Part shown: piece by piece, positions 9,732 to 21,646 of the stretch
Position numbering within the stretch: the stretch's first letter is position 1
How the letters are laid out: every line of letters begins with the position of its first letter
Source of the DNA: Pneumocystis sp. 'macacae'
Lineage: Eukaryota > Ascomycota > Pneumocystomycetes > Pneumocystales > Pneumocystaceae
Reading direction: 5' to 3'
NCBI GenBank assembly: GCA_018127085.1
Contig: CM030721.1
Span: 496,001 to 560,000 of the forward strand
DNA length: 64,000 bases
Made by a program: the position numbers and the translations under genes
The notes under the pieces: model-generated
Databases searched by the model: none
What the model was told of the DNA's origin: nothing
The model's input: the letters and a program-made list of their open reading frames with translations, nothing else

Positions 9732-11253
9732 ATGCGATATTTACCGAATTCTGCTCTTTTTCCGAGTTGTGTGCGTTTTTCCGGCTTTTCTTCATCGTTT
9801 TTTAAAAGATGTATCTCTTTAAATGGATATCGTAAAACACCATTATATGATTTACACATAGAACATGGCGCAAAAATGACAAAATTTGCTGGATTTTGGA
9901 TGCCTCTTTTCTATGAAAATCAAAGTATTTTAGAATCTCATCTTCATGTTCGCGCAAAGGCCGCAATTTTTGATGTATCACATATGGTATCTTTGTTCAC
10001 TTCCCAATCATTGCATACTGAATAGTTTAGTTGCAACTAAGGTAGATTAGCATGTCCTTTCTTCAGCGGTTTAGCTGCTTACTATGTTTTTGTTTTGGGG
10101 AAATATATTGATAAATATTTAGAGTTTCTGGGTCCTTGGCTGCATCTTTTCTTGAATCGTTAATGCCTTCAGATATCCGGAAGATGCCACTGGGGACATC
10201 TATGTTATCTGTTTTACTTAATACTAATGGTGGCATTGAGGATGACTTGATGTTGTATCGACATATGGACGATGTATTTTATCTTGTTACAAATGCAGCT
10301 ACACGTTCAAAGAATATCAAGTATTTTGCAGATCATATGTTTACATGGGATAGTGCGCATGTAAAGATTGAAGAGCGTACAGAGATGGCATTGTTAGCAC
10401 TTCAAGGTTTGTTTACTGTTAATGTACATTGGCATTAATTAAATATTTGGTTAAGGACCATTGTCTGCTAGTATTTTACAAGTACATACTCATTATGATC
10501 TTTCTACAATTAAATTTGGTGGCTTTTCACCAATTAAAATTGCTGGAGTTGATACTTATGTTTCACGAACAGGCTATACTGGAGAAGATGGGTTTGAAGT
10601 AGCTATTGGAATTAGACATGTACTTAAGGTAATGTTTAATAGATTTCTATTCCAGAGAAACATGTTGTTTTTGTATTGAAGACATTGCTTCGTACAAGTA
10701 ATTTCTTACGGTTAGCTGGACTTGGTGCCCGGGATTCTCTTCGTTTAGAAGGTTGGATATCGTGTATAGATTCTTTTTAAAACATTTATTGATATTTGTA
10801 AGCTGGGATGTGTTTATATGGCACAGATATCAATCACATGGTGACACCTGTAGAAGCAAGCCTTTCATGGATTATTGGAAAACGAAGACGTGAAGAAGGC
10901 GGATTTATAGGGGACTTTCGGATTTTAAAGCAGTTGCGTGAAGGCGTTCAACATAGGAGGATTGGTTTAGTTGTTGAAGGAGTTCCTGCCAGACGTAAGA
11001 TATCTTGTTTATTCTTTTGTATTAGCTGTTAATAACTATAGATGGCGCCTCTATTCTTTCTGCTAACGGTCTAAAGATTGGACATGTGACATCAGGCTGT
11101 CCTTCTCCTTCTCTTGGGAAGAATATTGCTATGGGCTATATTAAGACTGGTTATCATAAAAAAGATACACAGGTGATTGTTGATGTTCGTGGAAAGCCTC
11201 GAAATGCAATTGTTTCAAAGATTCCTTGGATTGCTACAAACTACTACCGATAG
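9732..11253 (+). CDS. gcv1: Aminomethyltransferase, mitochondrial (glycine cleavage system T protein)
   Basis: Seven exons, 9732-9986, 10031-10041, 10123-10406, 10456-10628, 10682-10751, 10803-10994 and 11042-11253, give 398 aa. The N-terminal ~35 residues are basic and Ser-rich, fitting a mitochondrial presequence. Family motifs follow: KTPLYDLHIEHGAKMTKFAG, AAIFDVSHM, GGIEDDLMLYR, TNAATRSKNI, YVSRTGYTGEDGFEV, LAGLGARDSLRLEAGMCLYG and GYIKTGYHKK. The enzyme transfers the methylene group of glycine to tetrahydrofolate in the four-protein glycine cleavage complex. Exon 2 is an 11-nt microexon: it restores HMLQLRVSG across the first junction, where the family has HM-x-Q-x-R-x-x-G. The stop follows ATNYYR. 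Introns are 44-81 nt. Confidence 0.93.
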
Positions 11254-12110
11254 TTGTGTTTGTTTCATTTCTTTCATTGCTTATAGATAACTTCCTATTA
11301 AGATATTTGAGGATTTTATTTTTTAAACAATTCTTTTCACATTTCGAGAAACTATCACTATTTTAATCAAGGGAATGTTTATTAAACGATCTTTCAATGA
11401 TGAAATAGCTCTATGTTAAAATAAATACTCTCTGTTTTCCTATATTTCTCGTTTTACTACTTACAATTGCTCAGAAAGCACAACAATTACTAACGGTCTA
11501 TTTTCGATATATTCTTTTGTTATAAAGATGTCTTAAAGTCAACTGTTATGTTCCTCTATGTCTAAGATTCATCTTTTCTTTATTTCTCCATTGTTCATTT
11601 CTGATTTATTGCAACACATTTTCACTTTTGGAAGAAAAATATAACGAGAAATATCCTCACTTCTTTGTTTATATTCTGGATAGTCAGATTGTCTTTGGGG
11701 GGGGGTTGTTTTCTTATATGGCCTCTCCCTTTTGACTCTTCTTTTTCTTGCCGTTGTCTCGGCGACCTCCATAAACACGATCGTTATTGAAACATTAGAC
11801 GTACACCGTCAAACAAGCCATATTGCCTGTTAAACAAGATAGAAGTGTTATTAAATTTCTTTATTGGACGCCTTACGCGTCCTGAAATACACCGTTTAGC
11901 GTGCATTGTTGCACATCCTCTGAATGTCTTCAAAAAGCACTTTCGACACTGCAAGACTTTGTCGCGCTGTGCAGGACACTCAGCGTGTAAGAAATATTTG
12001 TATATGCGCTTTTTTGACAAATGCTGCAGTCAACGTCTCGTAGGACTTTTTTTTTACCTGCAATTCCTTACTTTGACTAGCAATCCATGAGGAGGATTCA
12101 GGATTTCAGT
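11254..12110. other. Intergenic or unresolved region
   Basis: About 860 bases with no gene I can assign. 11784-12020 is open on both strands; the minus-strand reading is Cys/Lys-rich (ECPAQRDKVLQCRKCF) but I could not extend it to a convincing gene. A G run lies near 11697-11705 and a perfect 6-bp inverted repeat (GGACGC..GCGTCC) near 11867. A small multi-exon gene or RNA gene here is possible. Confidence 0.4.
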
Positions 12111-13476
12111 ATGTCCGGACTCGGCGGCCAGAATCCCTTCAGAAATCAGGATTCACGCGGTGTACAAAGGAGAATAGTACAGATGTATCTTCTGTTTGCA
12201 CATTGGATTTTCTTAACACCTTTTAAGGTTTCATTGTCTGTATGTATGCGTGCATTACCCGAGGCACACCTGCCACAGAGACCACTTCTCCCGTCGCATG
12301 TCTCTGGTGACACTCTTCTCAGTTTTTCCACGCATATATCCCGCTCGACTGACAGTTTTGTCGAGCTTCCCATCTCTGACACACCAGTTATTGAGAAAAA
12401 CAGAGATCTGCGCCAACGACGTCGCAGTAGTCTTGGATTCCGTGGAAAACGGGCGAGTTCTATCCTTTCAAATGGCTTAATAGGTGGACTGTGTGCATTC
12501 GAAATGAGTGCTAACCGGTACAGCTTTGCCGCACCCGAGTATTAGTCATGAAAGTTTTTTTAAGCATATATCGGAAGATCTTCCAGAGGCAGTAAGGATG
12601 AAGCAATTATTGATTTGGTGTGCAAAACGTGCTTTGGAAGATCATAAAATGAATGGAATAGATGACATAGAAAAAATAGGAAGAGATGCAGAAGCAGCAT
12701 TATTGGGTATGAAAACAGTAGAAGGGGAGGAATCTAAGAGTGTATATAGCACGGAAGATTGGGGAGGAAATTTTAAATGATTTGATGGAAAACAGATTTT
12801 CAGCGAGCTGGTATAATCGTGAAGTAGTTTGGGGATCTGTTTTTGGGTAAGACTGATATATTTTTTAGGAGGAAGGGATTTTGGCGAAAGCGAAGCCACA
12901 TCCAAGAAATGTGGAAAATAGGAAAAAAATGAAAGAGTTTGAAGAAAAACTGAGGAAGTATGAGCTACATAAGGCTTTGAATGTGTTTTTTGTTTATTAG
13001 GGTGTAGATTGAAGGAAGAGATTGAGCGGTGGAATCGACTTGAAGCAGCATTTTTATCATCTGGAGAAAAATTTGGAGAAAAAGATGGTAAAGAAAGAGA
13101 AGGAATAGAAAGAATTGAAAATATTGATAATGGTTTGGAGGGGAAAGAGAAAGATGAAAGTGTTTTGGATAAGATTGTAAAAGGAACCTTGTTGGAGTCG
13201 GAAGAAATTAAATGGGTACCGCCAGCAAAGCATGGGGAATTGAGAGGATGGATTGAGTCTGTAGAAGCAGGTTTGGAGTTCAAGGTGGATCAGCTGTATC
13301 ACACAATGTACTCGATTGAATCTTTTGGACAATTGTCTAACCAGTATGCCACACGACTCTTGAGTCGTGTGGCGAGGGCAATTGAGGAACGTAAACGGCA
13401 GGCTGAAATTGAATCAGGGTCGAGTGGAGCAAGTATAAGGGACGTACTTAGAGCGATTACAAGACATAAAGGATGA
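12111..13476 (+). CDS. mis13: Kinetochore protein Mis13/Dsn1 (MIS12/MIND complex)
   Basis: Exons 12111-12161, 12228-12483, 12524-12706, 12750-12823, 12869-12957 and 13008-13476 give 373 aa. Diagnostic segments are RQRRRSSLGFRGKRASSI, the junction NGLIALPHPSISHESFFKHI, DLPEAVRMKQLLIWCAKRAL, then ILNDLMENRFSASWYNRE and KPHPRNVENRKKMKEFEEKL. These match the fungal Mis13/Dsn1 family, which links inner centromere proteins to the Ndc80 complex. The C-terminal half is highly charged and helical (coiled coil). The N-terminal ~100 residues are disordered and Ser/Pro-rich. The first intron (12162-12227) is inferred because the retained reading would be an unlikely hydrophobic stretch. An in-frame ATG at 12087 would add eight residues. 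Introns are 40-66 nt. Confidence 0.82.
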
Positions 13477-14100
13477 GTGGGAAGAGGTATTGCTGTTTTT
13501 TGTAAATTAAAAAGTTGGGTTAAGGGTAATACGGGGTTTTGGAAAGAATTTTTCGTTACGAGTTACTTTCATAGGCAGTGTATATGGTTATTTAAATGAT
13601 CAAGCATATGTATAGAGTTTTGTGCTTTAATGGTGTTGATCATTTGCTACCATTGATGAGGCATAATTATTTTACAAGTATGCATTATAAAATATGTATA
13701 CATTTACACAGTATATATTTTGTGTAAAGTATTTTTATTTTAAAGACCTATATATATATGTTTCTTATTTGCCTTATTTTTTTATTTTGAGAAATCTATA
13801 TTTAATCGTCAAAATTCCAAAACGGTGTAAGAGTACAGAAGGTATGTTTAAGTTGTGTTATTATTGATTTAACGCGTCTTACATGTTTTAATTATTTAGG
13901 GATTCATCCTTTTTAGGCATATCGTTTTTTTCTCGGTTAATCCCTGAAAATAATGATGCAGATTATTTTTATGAAAAAACGCCTAATTTTTGTATAAGAA
14001 TTTTTATATAGAATATATAAAAACTTATTAATTTCTTTTTTACGTTTTTGCACACTTTTTTAGTCTTATCTGAATTTTTACTCGTTATTTTTTATGATAC
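13477..14100. other. AT-rich intergenic region
   Basis: About 620 bases downstream of mis13; no exon or RNA gene seen. Confidence 0.6.
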
Positions 14101-15308
14101 ATGGACACTGGATGTCTTATTTCATCAGAATCTAATTTGATGATTAATAATACGGTGACTACTAATACGGTGGCTACTGGCAATGTCTCTACATCTAAGA
14201 CTCCTGGATATATTTCTTCTAAATGCATACGAAATGTAAAGGATTTGTCTTTGCCTACTATTAGGTTAGATACGTCACCCACATTAACTCCTTTAAATAC
14301 ACCTCGGGCTCATCTTTTGGCGAATTTGCGTACAACTTCATGTTTGGATAAACAGGGGCATGTATATGAGGGTCAGAAGAATGAAAAAATACATAATCTT
14401 GTATGAATTTCTTTCATATTGGATATTTCTAATTGATAATATTTTTAGTCACAAAATATTTGTAAAGAAGATGCTCTTAATTTAAAACAACGAAGGGTTT
14501 TCTATTCCCCGTTTGGAATGCTTGTATTGACTGGTCTTAGGCTCCAATGTATCCTCACACAGCTACTCTGTCTCCTAATACAACTCGAGGACTTGGTTTA
14601 CCTTTACATAAGGAATCAACTGTTCTTATGAACTCTGTATCAGAGCCTTCTACGCCTTATCAACCTTATTTCGAAGAGCCTAAAAGGATGTCTCAAGAGA
14701 AATATCATCAATTTCTATATGACGATCCGTCTTTTGTACCGTATATGTCGTCTCAGCAATATTTGTGTTTTCAAAAACAAATGAAGAATATGATTCCTGC
14801 ACTCCCTAATACCTTTGTTAAGGGTGTTATTCCGTATCATACACAGGATCAACATGTTTTTTCTTACTCTCCAATGATGCATGATTCATTCGTCAGATCC
14901 TTCTCTGGGTATTCTATTCCTATCGAATTTCAAAATCACACCATTAAGGATCCAACCTCTTCTCATTGTTTTCAGAATTTTCCTCAAAACTATAATAGTT
15001 TTAAGAAAAACAGACATGGTCAGATTTTTAATGGATGTACTTCAAATTCCAATTTGGTAACTGGATACCATGGGAATACTTCTTCTCCGACTAGAGAGGG
15101 TGCTCCTTGTCGGCAACCGCGTGGTCCCCCTTCTATGGAAGAGCTTCTTTCACCTAATGAATTTGAAAATAAAAATTTTTCTCTAAGATTACGCAAACAG
15201 GCAATTAACAAGATTCTTCATGCCGGTGTACAGCGACAAAACAACTTGTTACCTCCGGATCCTGCTGTTCAGAAAAACTGTGCATCCAATGCTTCTTCTG
15301 TTCTTTAG
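14101..15308 (+). CDS. Uncharacterised fungal protein, low complexity, with C-terminal QPRGPPSMEEL motif
   Basis: Three exons, 14101-14400, 14449-14496 and 14541-15308, joined by 48- and 44-nt GT..AG introns, give 371 aa. I do not recognise the family. The N-terminus is Thr/Asn/Ser-rich and contains SPTLTPLNTPRAHLLANLRT. The middle is Tyr/Pro/Gln/His-rich, as in prion-like or RNA-binding disordered regions. The C-terminus has a better-defined block, CRQPRGPPSMEELLSP, then NFSLRLRKQAINKIL. No membrane segment or signal peptide is visible. The short proline-rich blocks look like conserved anchors in an otherwise disordered regulator, but no function can be stated. Confidence 0.65.
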
Positions 15309-15575
15309 CATTGCTAATATTAAATGATTTATTATTTTTCTTACCATATATACTTATTGTATTTACATATATTTGTTTTTTGCATCATACCTATAAAATC
15401 ACTTTTTTATAGTCTTTATCATGTTCTATTTTTTTTCTTACATTATTATATTTCTTAACCTTTCTTTTATTATTATTTTATTGTGTTTAGTTTTACATTT
15501 CTACGGTTGACGTAACTATGATCAACGTGATGATACATTGAATAACTTCTAGAGTCTTTATTTTTTCTTCAATTC

Positions 15576-18345
15576 ATGTCAGAACCTTCAAAAAGCATAT
15601 CATCTGACTCGTGCAATGTTAATAATGATTCCCTTGATGAATCTTTACTTAAAACCAGATCTAAGAAGAATACACATCGTGTACGGTTTGATGCAGATGA
15701 TGCAGTGGATAATGGTTGTGATATAATAGAAACAGAGAATGAAACATTGGAGGCTTCAAACACTGCATTTTTTAGCTCAAGACATAAGCGTGCATCGTCT
15801 TTTTATATTCAGGAAGACATGGAAACAGAAGCAGCCAATGATGATGATTCAAAACAATCAGCAACAACAGGTCTTGCAACAGGTGCTTTAGGGGATTCAT
15901 CAGCCATTTTTGATTCACAAGGGGTAAGTTCACGTTCAGGAATATCTCCTTTATATCTTTATACAGCAATAAATTCTGGAGGGTCAGAAATTCAAACATT
16001 AGGTTTTCCAAGAGCTTCATCAAGTAGTGCGTTCTTAAATACACAAGCGCATGCAGCTTTTACGAGTGTATCGGGCGCTTTTGATCCTGATATGTGTGTA
16101 TCACCAGATCATCATATAGATAACCACATGCACAGAGACAATGTTCAGAATGAATCTCAACATGGATCTTGTTGCCCAGGAGTTTGTTTGAGTCCATTAT
16201 CGAATCAAAATTTGGGTATATATATCCAATCCTATTCATATTTATTAACATATCAAGAATCATCACATAAAAAATCAAGCAAACGACATGGACGTGAATT
16301 TTATTCATTAACAAAGTATGCATATGACTTAGTGAGAACTCATATACGTGGGGACTCGTGTAAACATAAAAAGGTGTTGAAGGGGGTAGATATATCAGAT
16401 AGTGTGAATACTAAAGATACGGCAACACATGCATCTGACGAAACAGATTCATCACATTTTCGCGGAGGTGTTTTATCGCATATTCTGAAATTGTATGAGG
16501 ATTAAGAAATAAAGTTTGAATGAATTTAATGAAAATAGATATAATAATTCAGAAAACCAATACTCAAGTCGTCAATGTTCTAATATGACACCTCCAGGAA
16601 CAGGACGTAGTACGCCTAAATTAAATAGTAAATCAACGAGTAGTTCCTCTACATCTCTGTCAGCTTTATTAGCAACGTCTTCTGCGACAGTAGCAGTTCC
16701 AGGATTATTAGGTTTACAAGGATTTCAATATGAAGATTCAACATTGGGGTCATCGAAATTAACACGTCCTTTTTATAAATCACGAAAGCATAGTACGGGA
16801 ATTGCAAATGCGATTAAGTATAGTTTTTCTCGATCAAGATTAGAAGATGAAATTCGTATTACAGTACATTTAGCAGATGTCTTACAGCGACAAAAATTTA
16901 TATTGCGTTTGTGTCATGCTTTGATGCTTTATGGGAGTCCTACTCATCGTTTAGAAGAATGTATGAAGTTAACATCAAGAGTTTTAGAGATAGATGGTCA
17001 ATTTTTGTATATCCCAGGCTGTATGATTGTTTCTTTTGGCGATCTAATTACTCACACATCTGACATTCACGTTGTTCGTGTTAATCAGGGGTTAGATCTT
17101 GGAAAACTACAGGAAACGCATTGTATTTATAAGCAGGTGATTCATGATTTGACAGGAGTTGAAGAAGCAATGAAGAATTTGGATGAAGTTTTAACTCGGA
17201 AACAATATTACAATGATTGGATTGTTATTTTGTTTTATGGGTTTGCCAGTGCGCTTGTTGGGCCTTTTGCATTTAATGCATCTTGGATTGATTTACCTAT
17301 TTCCTTTATTTTGGGTTGTATTTTGGGTTTGTTAAAAATAATTGTAGCACAAAGAAGTTTATTGTATGCAAATGTTTTTGAAATTTCAGCTACTGTTGTT
17401 ACGAGTTTTTTTGCAAGAGCTTTTGGAAGCATACGGAATCAAAGAAATAATGGCGAGTTTATTTTTTGCTTTGCAAGTATGGCAGAAAGCTCAATTGCAC
17501 TTATATTACCTGGATATTTGGTCTGTAAGTTTCCTTTTTCGTTTTTTCCTTTTTTATCTTTGAAAAGTGTGTGGATCATTAGAACTTCAAACTAAAAATA
17601 TTGTTGCTGGTTCTGTAAGATTATTCTATGCTATTATTTATTCTTTATTTCTCGGTTTTGGAATGACCATTGGTTCCGTTATTTATAGATTAATAGATAA
17701 AACAGCTAGTAATGAAATACAGTGCCATAGTAATATTAGTTTTTTATTTCGATTTCTTTCAGTTCCTATTTTTACTGCTTGGTCTGTATCAATTTATTAT
17801 TTGTTGCTTAAAATGATTGATAAATTCATAGTATTTTAGTTGTTAATCAAGCAAGGCCTCGTCAATTTCCAGCTGCAGTAATTGTTGCAACTGTAGGCTA
17901 CATTGTAAATTTTTTTTCTGCAAAAAAATTTGGTGCTTCTCAGGTCTCTAATGCAATAGGGTATGATATATCATATTTCCATTTTTAGGATTGTTTTGAT
18001 TTTATAAGGGCTTTTGTGATAGGATGTTTAGGTAACATGTATTCTAGAATTGGACATGGCTTGGCCTTTGCTGTTGTTTTACCAGCAATTTTTGTTCAAA
18101 TTCCATCTGGTCTAGCGGCACAAAGGGGTGTTTATATAGGTATAGAAGAATCAAATGGTATTTTTATTGGAAATGCATCGCAAAACCTCAATACTAATAT
18201 AAAATCATCTGATCCTAATTCTTTATCTTTTGGTATTATTATGATTCAAATTGCAATTGCTATCACTGTTGGTTTGTTTTTTAGTTCTATCCTTGTTTAT
18301 AGTTTTGGGGGTATAAAGAAACGATCTGCTTTATTTTCTCTATAG
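15576..18345 (+). CDS. ThrE/Prm10-like multispanning membrane protein
   Basis: The best model is 15576-16492, 16515-17524, 17568-17781, 17832-17960 and 18009-18345 (868 aa). Residues 1 to about 400 are Ser/Asn-rich and predicted disordered. The conserved part begins at FILRLCHALMLYGSPTHRLEE and continues with IPGCMIVSFGD and LGKLQETHCIYKQV. Then come about ten hydrophobic segments, including YGFASALVGPFAFNASW and GCLGNMYSRIGHGLAF. This is the fungal relative of bacterial threonine/serine exporters (ThrE) and budding-yeast Prm10. Transport substrate is unknown. The first junction needs either a 22-nt intron (16493-16514) or a one-base frameshift, since the frame changes there. The other introns are 43-50 nt and secure. 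Confidence 0.78.
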
Positions 18346-18567
18346 ATTATCATAAATAAATCGATAATGCTGTTTTGTTTAGCAATGGGGTTTTCTAGAT
18401 ATATATTTTGAAAAAAACATTGCTAATGAAAAATATTTCTTAAATATTTTGAAATTCATAATATAATACGATGGTTGTACTTAATTGTTTAATTATAAAA
18501 TAAAACTTTTAATATTTTAAATTTGAATATTGTATAAATATTAAATATAAATATTTGTATTTAAGCA

Positions 18568-20020
18568 TCAAAATTCCCATAAAAGGATTTTGTTTCGCTG
18601 ATTATAAATGATCCAATTGTCATTTCCTTGTAATAAATGTTTATTCTTTAAATAATGAAATTGATCATAAACAATGTTTTCACTTTCCAAGATCTTATTT
18701 TTGGACATAAGAACTCCATTTTCTGGATCAATTTTTTCTACATACAAACCGTCATCTGAAGGATTATCTATTGATCTTAAATATTTAATAATCAATGAAT
18801 TTTGAGGATAAATAAGATATTCAAGTTCTTGAATATAATTTTTATGGGATAAATAAAGGGTAATTTTCATTGTTTTTAGATCCATTTTCCAATAATGATC
18901 ATCGTTGAATTGATAAAAAATTATTAATTCACTTTTTTTGATAATATTAAGTTTAAATGGATGATGTTTATTTGTTAAACTTTCATGTCGTAATAAATGC
19001 CCATGATCTGCTGATAAAATATAAATTCTATATTCATAATAAGAAATTCCGCTATTTGTTGTTGTATTTTCAATACAAAGAACTAGTTCATTATTTTTTC
19101 TCAAAAATTCGATAGCTATTATATTATGTTTGTTTGATAAATTCTAAATTAATAAGAAAAAGTTTGGATATATATTTATGCCTACAGGATTAATTTGCGT
19201 TAGCTTTATCTGGAATATGATTTTTTTTAGTTTTAAATTCCATACGTTTAATATGTGGTTAAATGTATAGATACATACATTATTATTGTAACATAATATA
19301 AATGCAATGTCAGAGCTTTCTATTTTAAATGTGTCTATTAATTCCAAACTTTCAAGTGACCATATATAAAATACACTACAGATATAATGAATATATTTCA
19401 ATAGACAATTAAATATACCCAAAATAATTAACGCCCACAAGAATATGTGAATCTAATGAAACGTTAAGCATTCCTTCATTTTTTGTAGAAATGTATATTG
19501 CATCTTCATAAGTAACATTTGATTTTAAATGATATAAAGTAATCCCTTTATTAGAACTTTCACTAGTTGCATGATTGTAAAGTATAAGATAATTATCTTG
19601 TAAACGAGAATAAAGTGAACATGTAGAAGTTTTATTGTGAAAATAAAGTTGCCGAAATGATTTAGGTTTTCCTTTTTTAAATCTAATATATTTTTTTGCA
19701 TAATTTTCGAAAATTGAATACCAGTTATTGATACTTGTATCTTCTATATTTTTATCAAAATAACTAGAGATTAATATTTTTGCAACTTTATTATTTGTAA
19801 AAAGAGTCCTCCACTGTTTGCATACCTAATGAATATTATTTTTTAATATTAAAAGCGTGATATTTTCCATTGGAAATATAATTATATCTTCTATACTTAA
19901 ATATTTAAGAATTATTTGTAAAAGTTCATATGGTAAATGACTAAGAATATCAAAATAATAGGAGTGCTTATTTTCAAGCTTATAATGAATATACCACAAA
20001 TCTGCAGGTGATGACTCCAT
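18568..20020 (-). CDS. F-box protein with probable beta-propeller
   Basis: Minus-strand exons 20020-19868, 19825-19419, 19375-19186 and 19143-18568 give 441 aa. The F-box is LSHLPYELLQIILKYLS, then IEDIIIFPM joined to VCKQWRTLF, matching the consensus L-S-x-E-D-x5-VCKQW exactly. The C-terminal part has repeated blade-like strands (GVFYIWSLESLELIDTF, LNVWNLKL, ENGVLMSKN), suggesting a WD-like substrate-binding propeller. F-box proteins recruit substrates to SCF ubiquitin ligases through Skp1. The first intron (19826-19867) has the normal 42-nt length and AG end but starts GA instead of GT. The other introns (43 and 42 nt) are canonical. Which F-box family member this is remains open. Confidence 0.72.
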
Positions 20021-20398
20021 AAATAATATATCAATCCTACCTTATTCAATTCTAATCTTTAAATAATAAATATATTACATTAACCGGCGTTCATTCGAAC
20101 TTGCATGAAGATATATATCTTTAAATGAACATATTAAATCTTTCTGGTTCATTATTGGATATATATATATGTTTTTTAAAAAAAAAACTGGAATTTTGAC
20201 ATTTTTAAATAACTTAAGTGTATAATTTATAATTTTAAACGAAAAAATCAATTATATTTATAAATTTATTTATTTTTGAATAAAAATGTCAAAACAATTA
20301 AATATTAACATATAAAAGTATAAAAATCAAATCTGTATTAAAATATCATCTAAAATGTAAAAGTAGAATATATCGTTCAGAAGGTAAAAGTTGAAAAT
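20021..20398. other. AT-rich intergenic region
   Basis: About 380 bases between the ends of the F-box and G-alpha genes; nothing recognisable. Confidence 0.6.
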
Positions 20399-21646
20399 TT
20401 ATAGAAGACCGCAATCTCTCAAATTTGTTTGTACAATAATATCATTAACAGCTGACATTACGAATTTTATCTAATAATATAAGATAATTATTATAAAAAA
20501 TTTTGAAAATACTTGAGTACTATCTGTTGCACACGTAAAATGCGTATAGATTTGTTTAACATCAGATTGATTTAATGAAACAAATCTATTCAAAATATAA
20601 TCACATGCTGCATTATAATTATCTCCTCCTAAGATAGTGAGTTTTTTATGTAAAATATAAAATTTATGCAATAAATTATACCTGTATAGTCAGAAAAATA
20701 ATTTTTCATTGGAGAAATAGGGAGCTTTTCACGAAAAAGATCTATTTTGTTCAAAAATAATATAATGCTTGTTTTTATAAACCAACGAGAATTACATATT
20801 GAATCAAAAAGTGTAAGTGCTTCATGCATACGATTTACCGTTTCATCCTCAAGAAGCAATTGATCATATTCTGAAATAGCAACGAGAAAAATAATTGTTG
20901 TCACATTTTCAAAACAGTGAATCCATTTTTTTCTCTCTGAACGTTGACCTCCTACATCAAACATACGGTAAACTAAATCCCCAATAATAAACGTCGTTTC
21001 TGTAATTCCCGTCGTTTTTACACGTGAACGCAATACATCTTGGTCTGTTGGTAAATAATTTGGATTAGCAATTCTATCGATTGCTTCAAAGTAGCTTTAT
21101 AACATAGATTAAAATTTTCTCATTGTATAAAAACATCACCTACTATTTAGCTGAGTCATTAAGCTGGTATTCACGAGATCGTTGAAAACATTGTTGCACT
21201 CCTGAGTCTTTCCATAAACATACAATAGCATCCCCTATTTCTTGAGGTAAAAATTCTCCTTCAATTTGACTAGGCTGGTCAAGGATAACCTGCATATGAC
21301 ACACATTTTGCATATCTCCGAGTAAAATACCAAGTGCGTTCATTGCTTCAAGAATTACACGCATTGATTGAATAGTATTTGAAAAAATAATTTCTTTAAA
21401 TGACTCCCGTTCTTCTACACTATACCCACCCTCATGAATTAGCTTCATTTGTTTTAGAATAGTAGATTTTCCTGATTCTCCTGCTCCTATTCTTATAAGA
21501 CAATATTTTCCATTTATATAAACTTTACCAAGAAGAAGCATTTTAATTTCATTTCTTAGAGTAATCCGGTCTTTTTTTAATTGGTTTTCGATTTCTTCGT
21601 TCCTCTGTTTTCCTGAATAACTTTCTTTGCTAATAGCACATCCCAT
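20399..21646 (-). CDS. gpa1: Heterotrimeric G protein alpha subunit
   Basis: Exons 21646-21529, 21486-21144, 21094-20682, 20628-20513 and 20470-20399 give 353 aa. The N-terminus MGCAISKES offers Gly2 for myristoylation and Cys3 for palmitoylation. All nucleotide-binding boxes are present: [18 protein letters not shown] (switch I), [12 protein letters not shown] (switch II), LFLNKIDLF and FTCATDSTQ. The C-terminus is [16 protein letters not shown], with Cys at position -4 as in Gi-type subunits. This subunit couples a seven-helix receptor to downstream signalling, in fungi usually pheromone or nutrient sensing. Introns are 42, 49, 53 and 42 nt. The first intron splits the P-loop codon. Identification is certain; the exact pathway is inferred. 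Confidence 0.95.

Noticed and set aside
12642..13283. 213-codon minus-strand Ser/Pro/Leu-rich frame
   Set aside because: Antisense shadow of the Mis13 coiled-coil exons, whose identity is clear.
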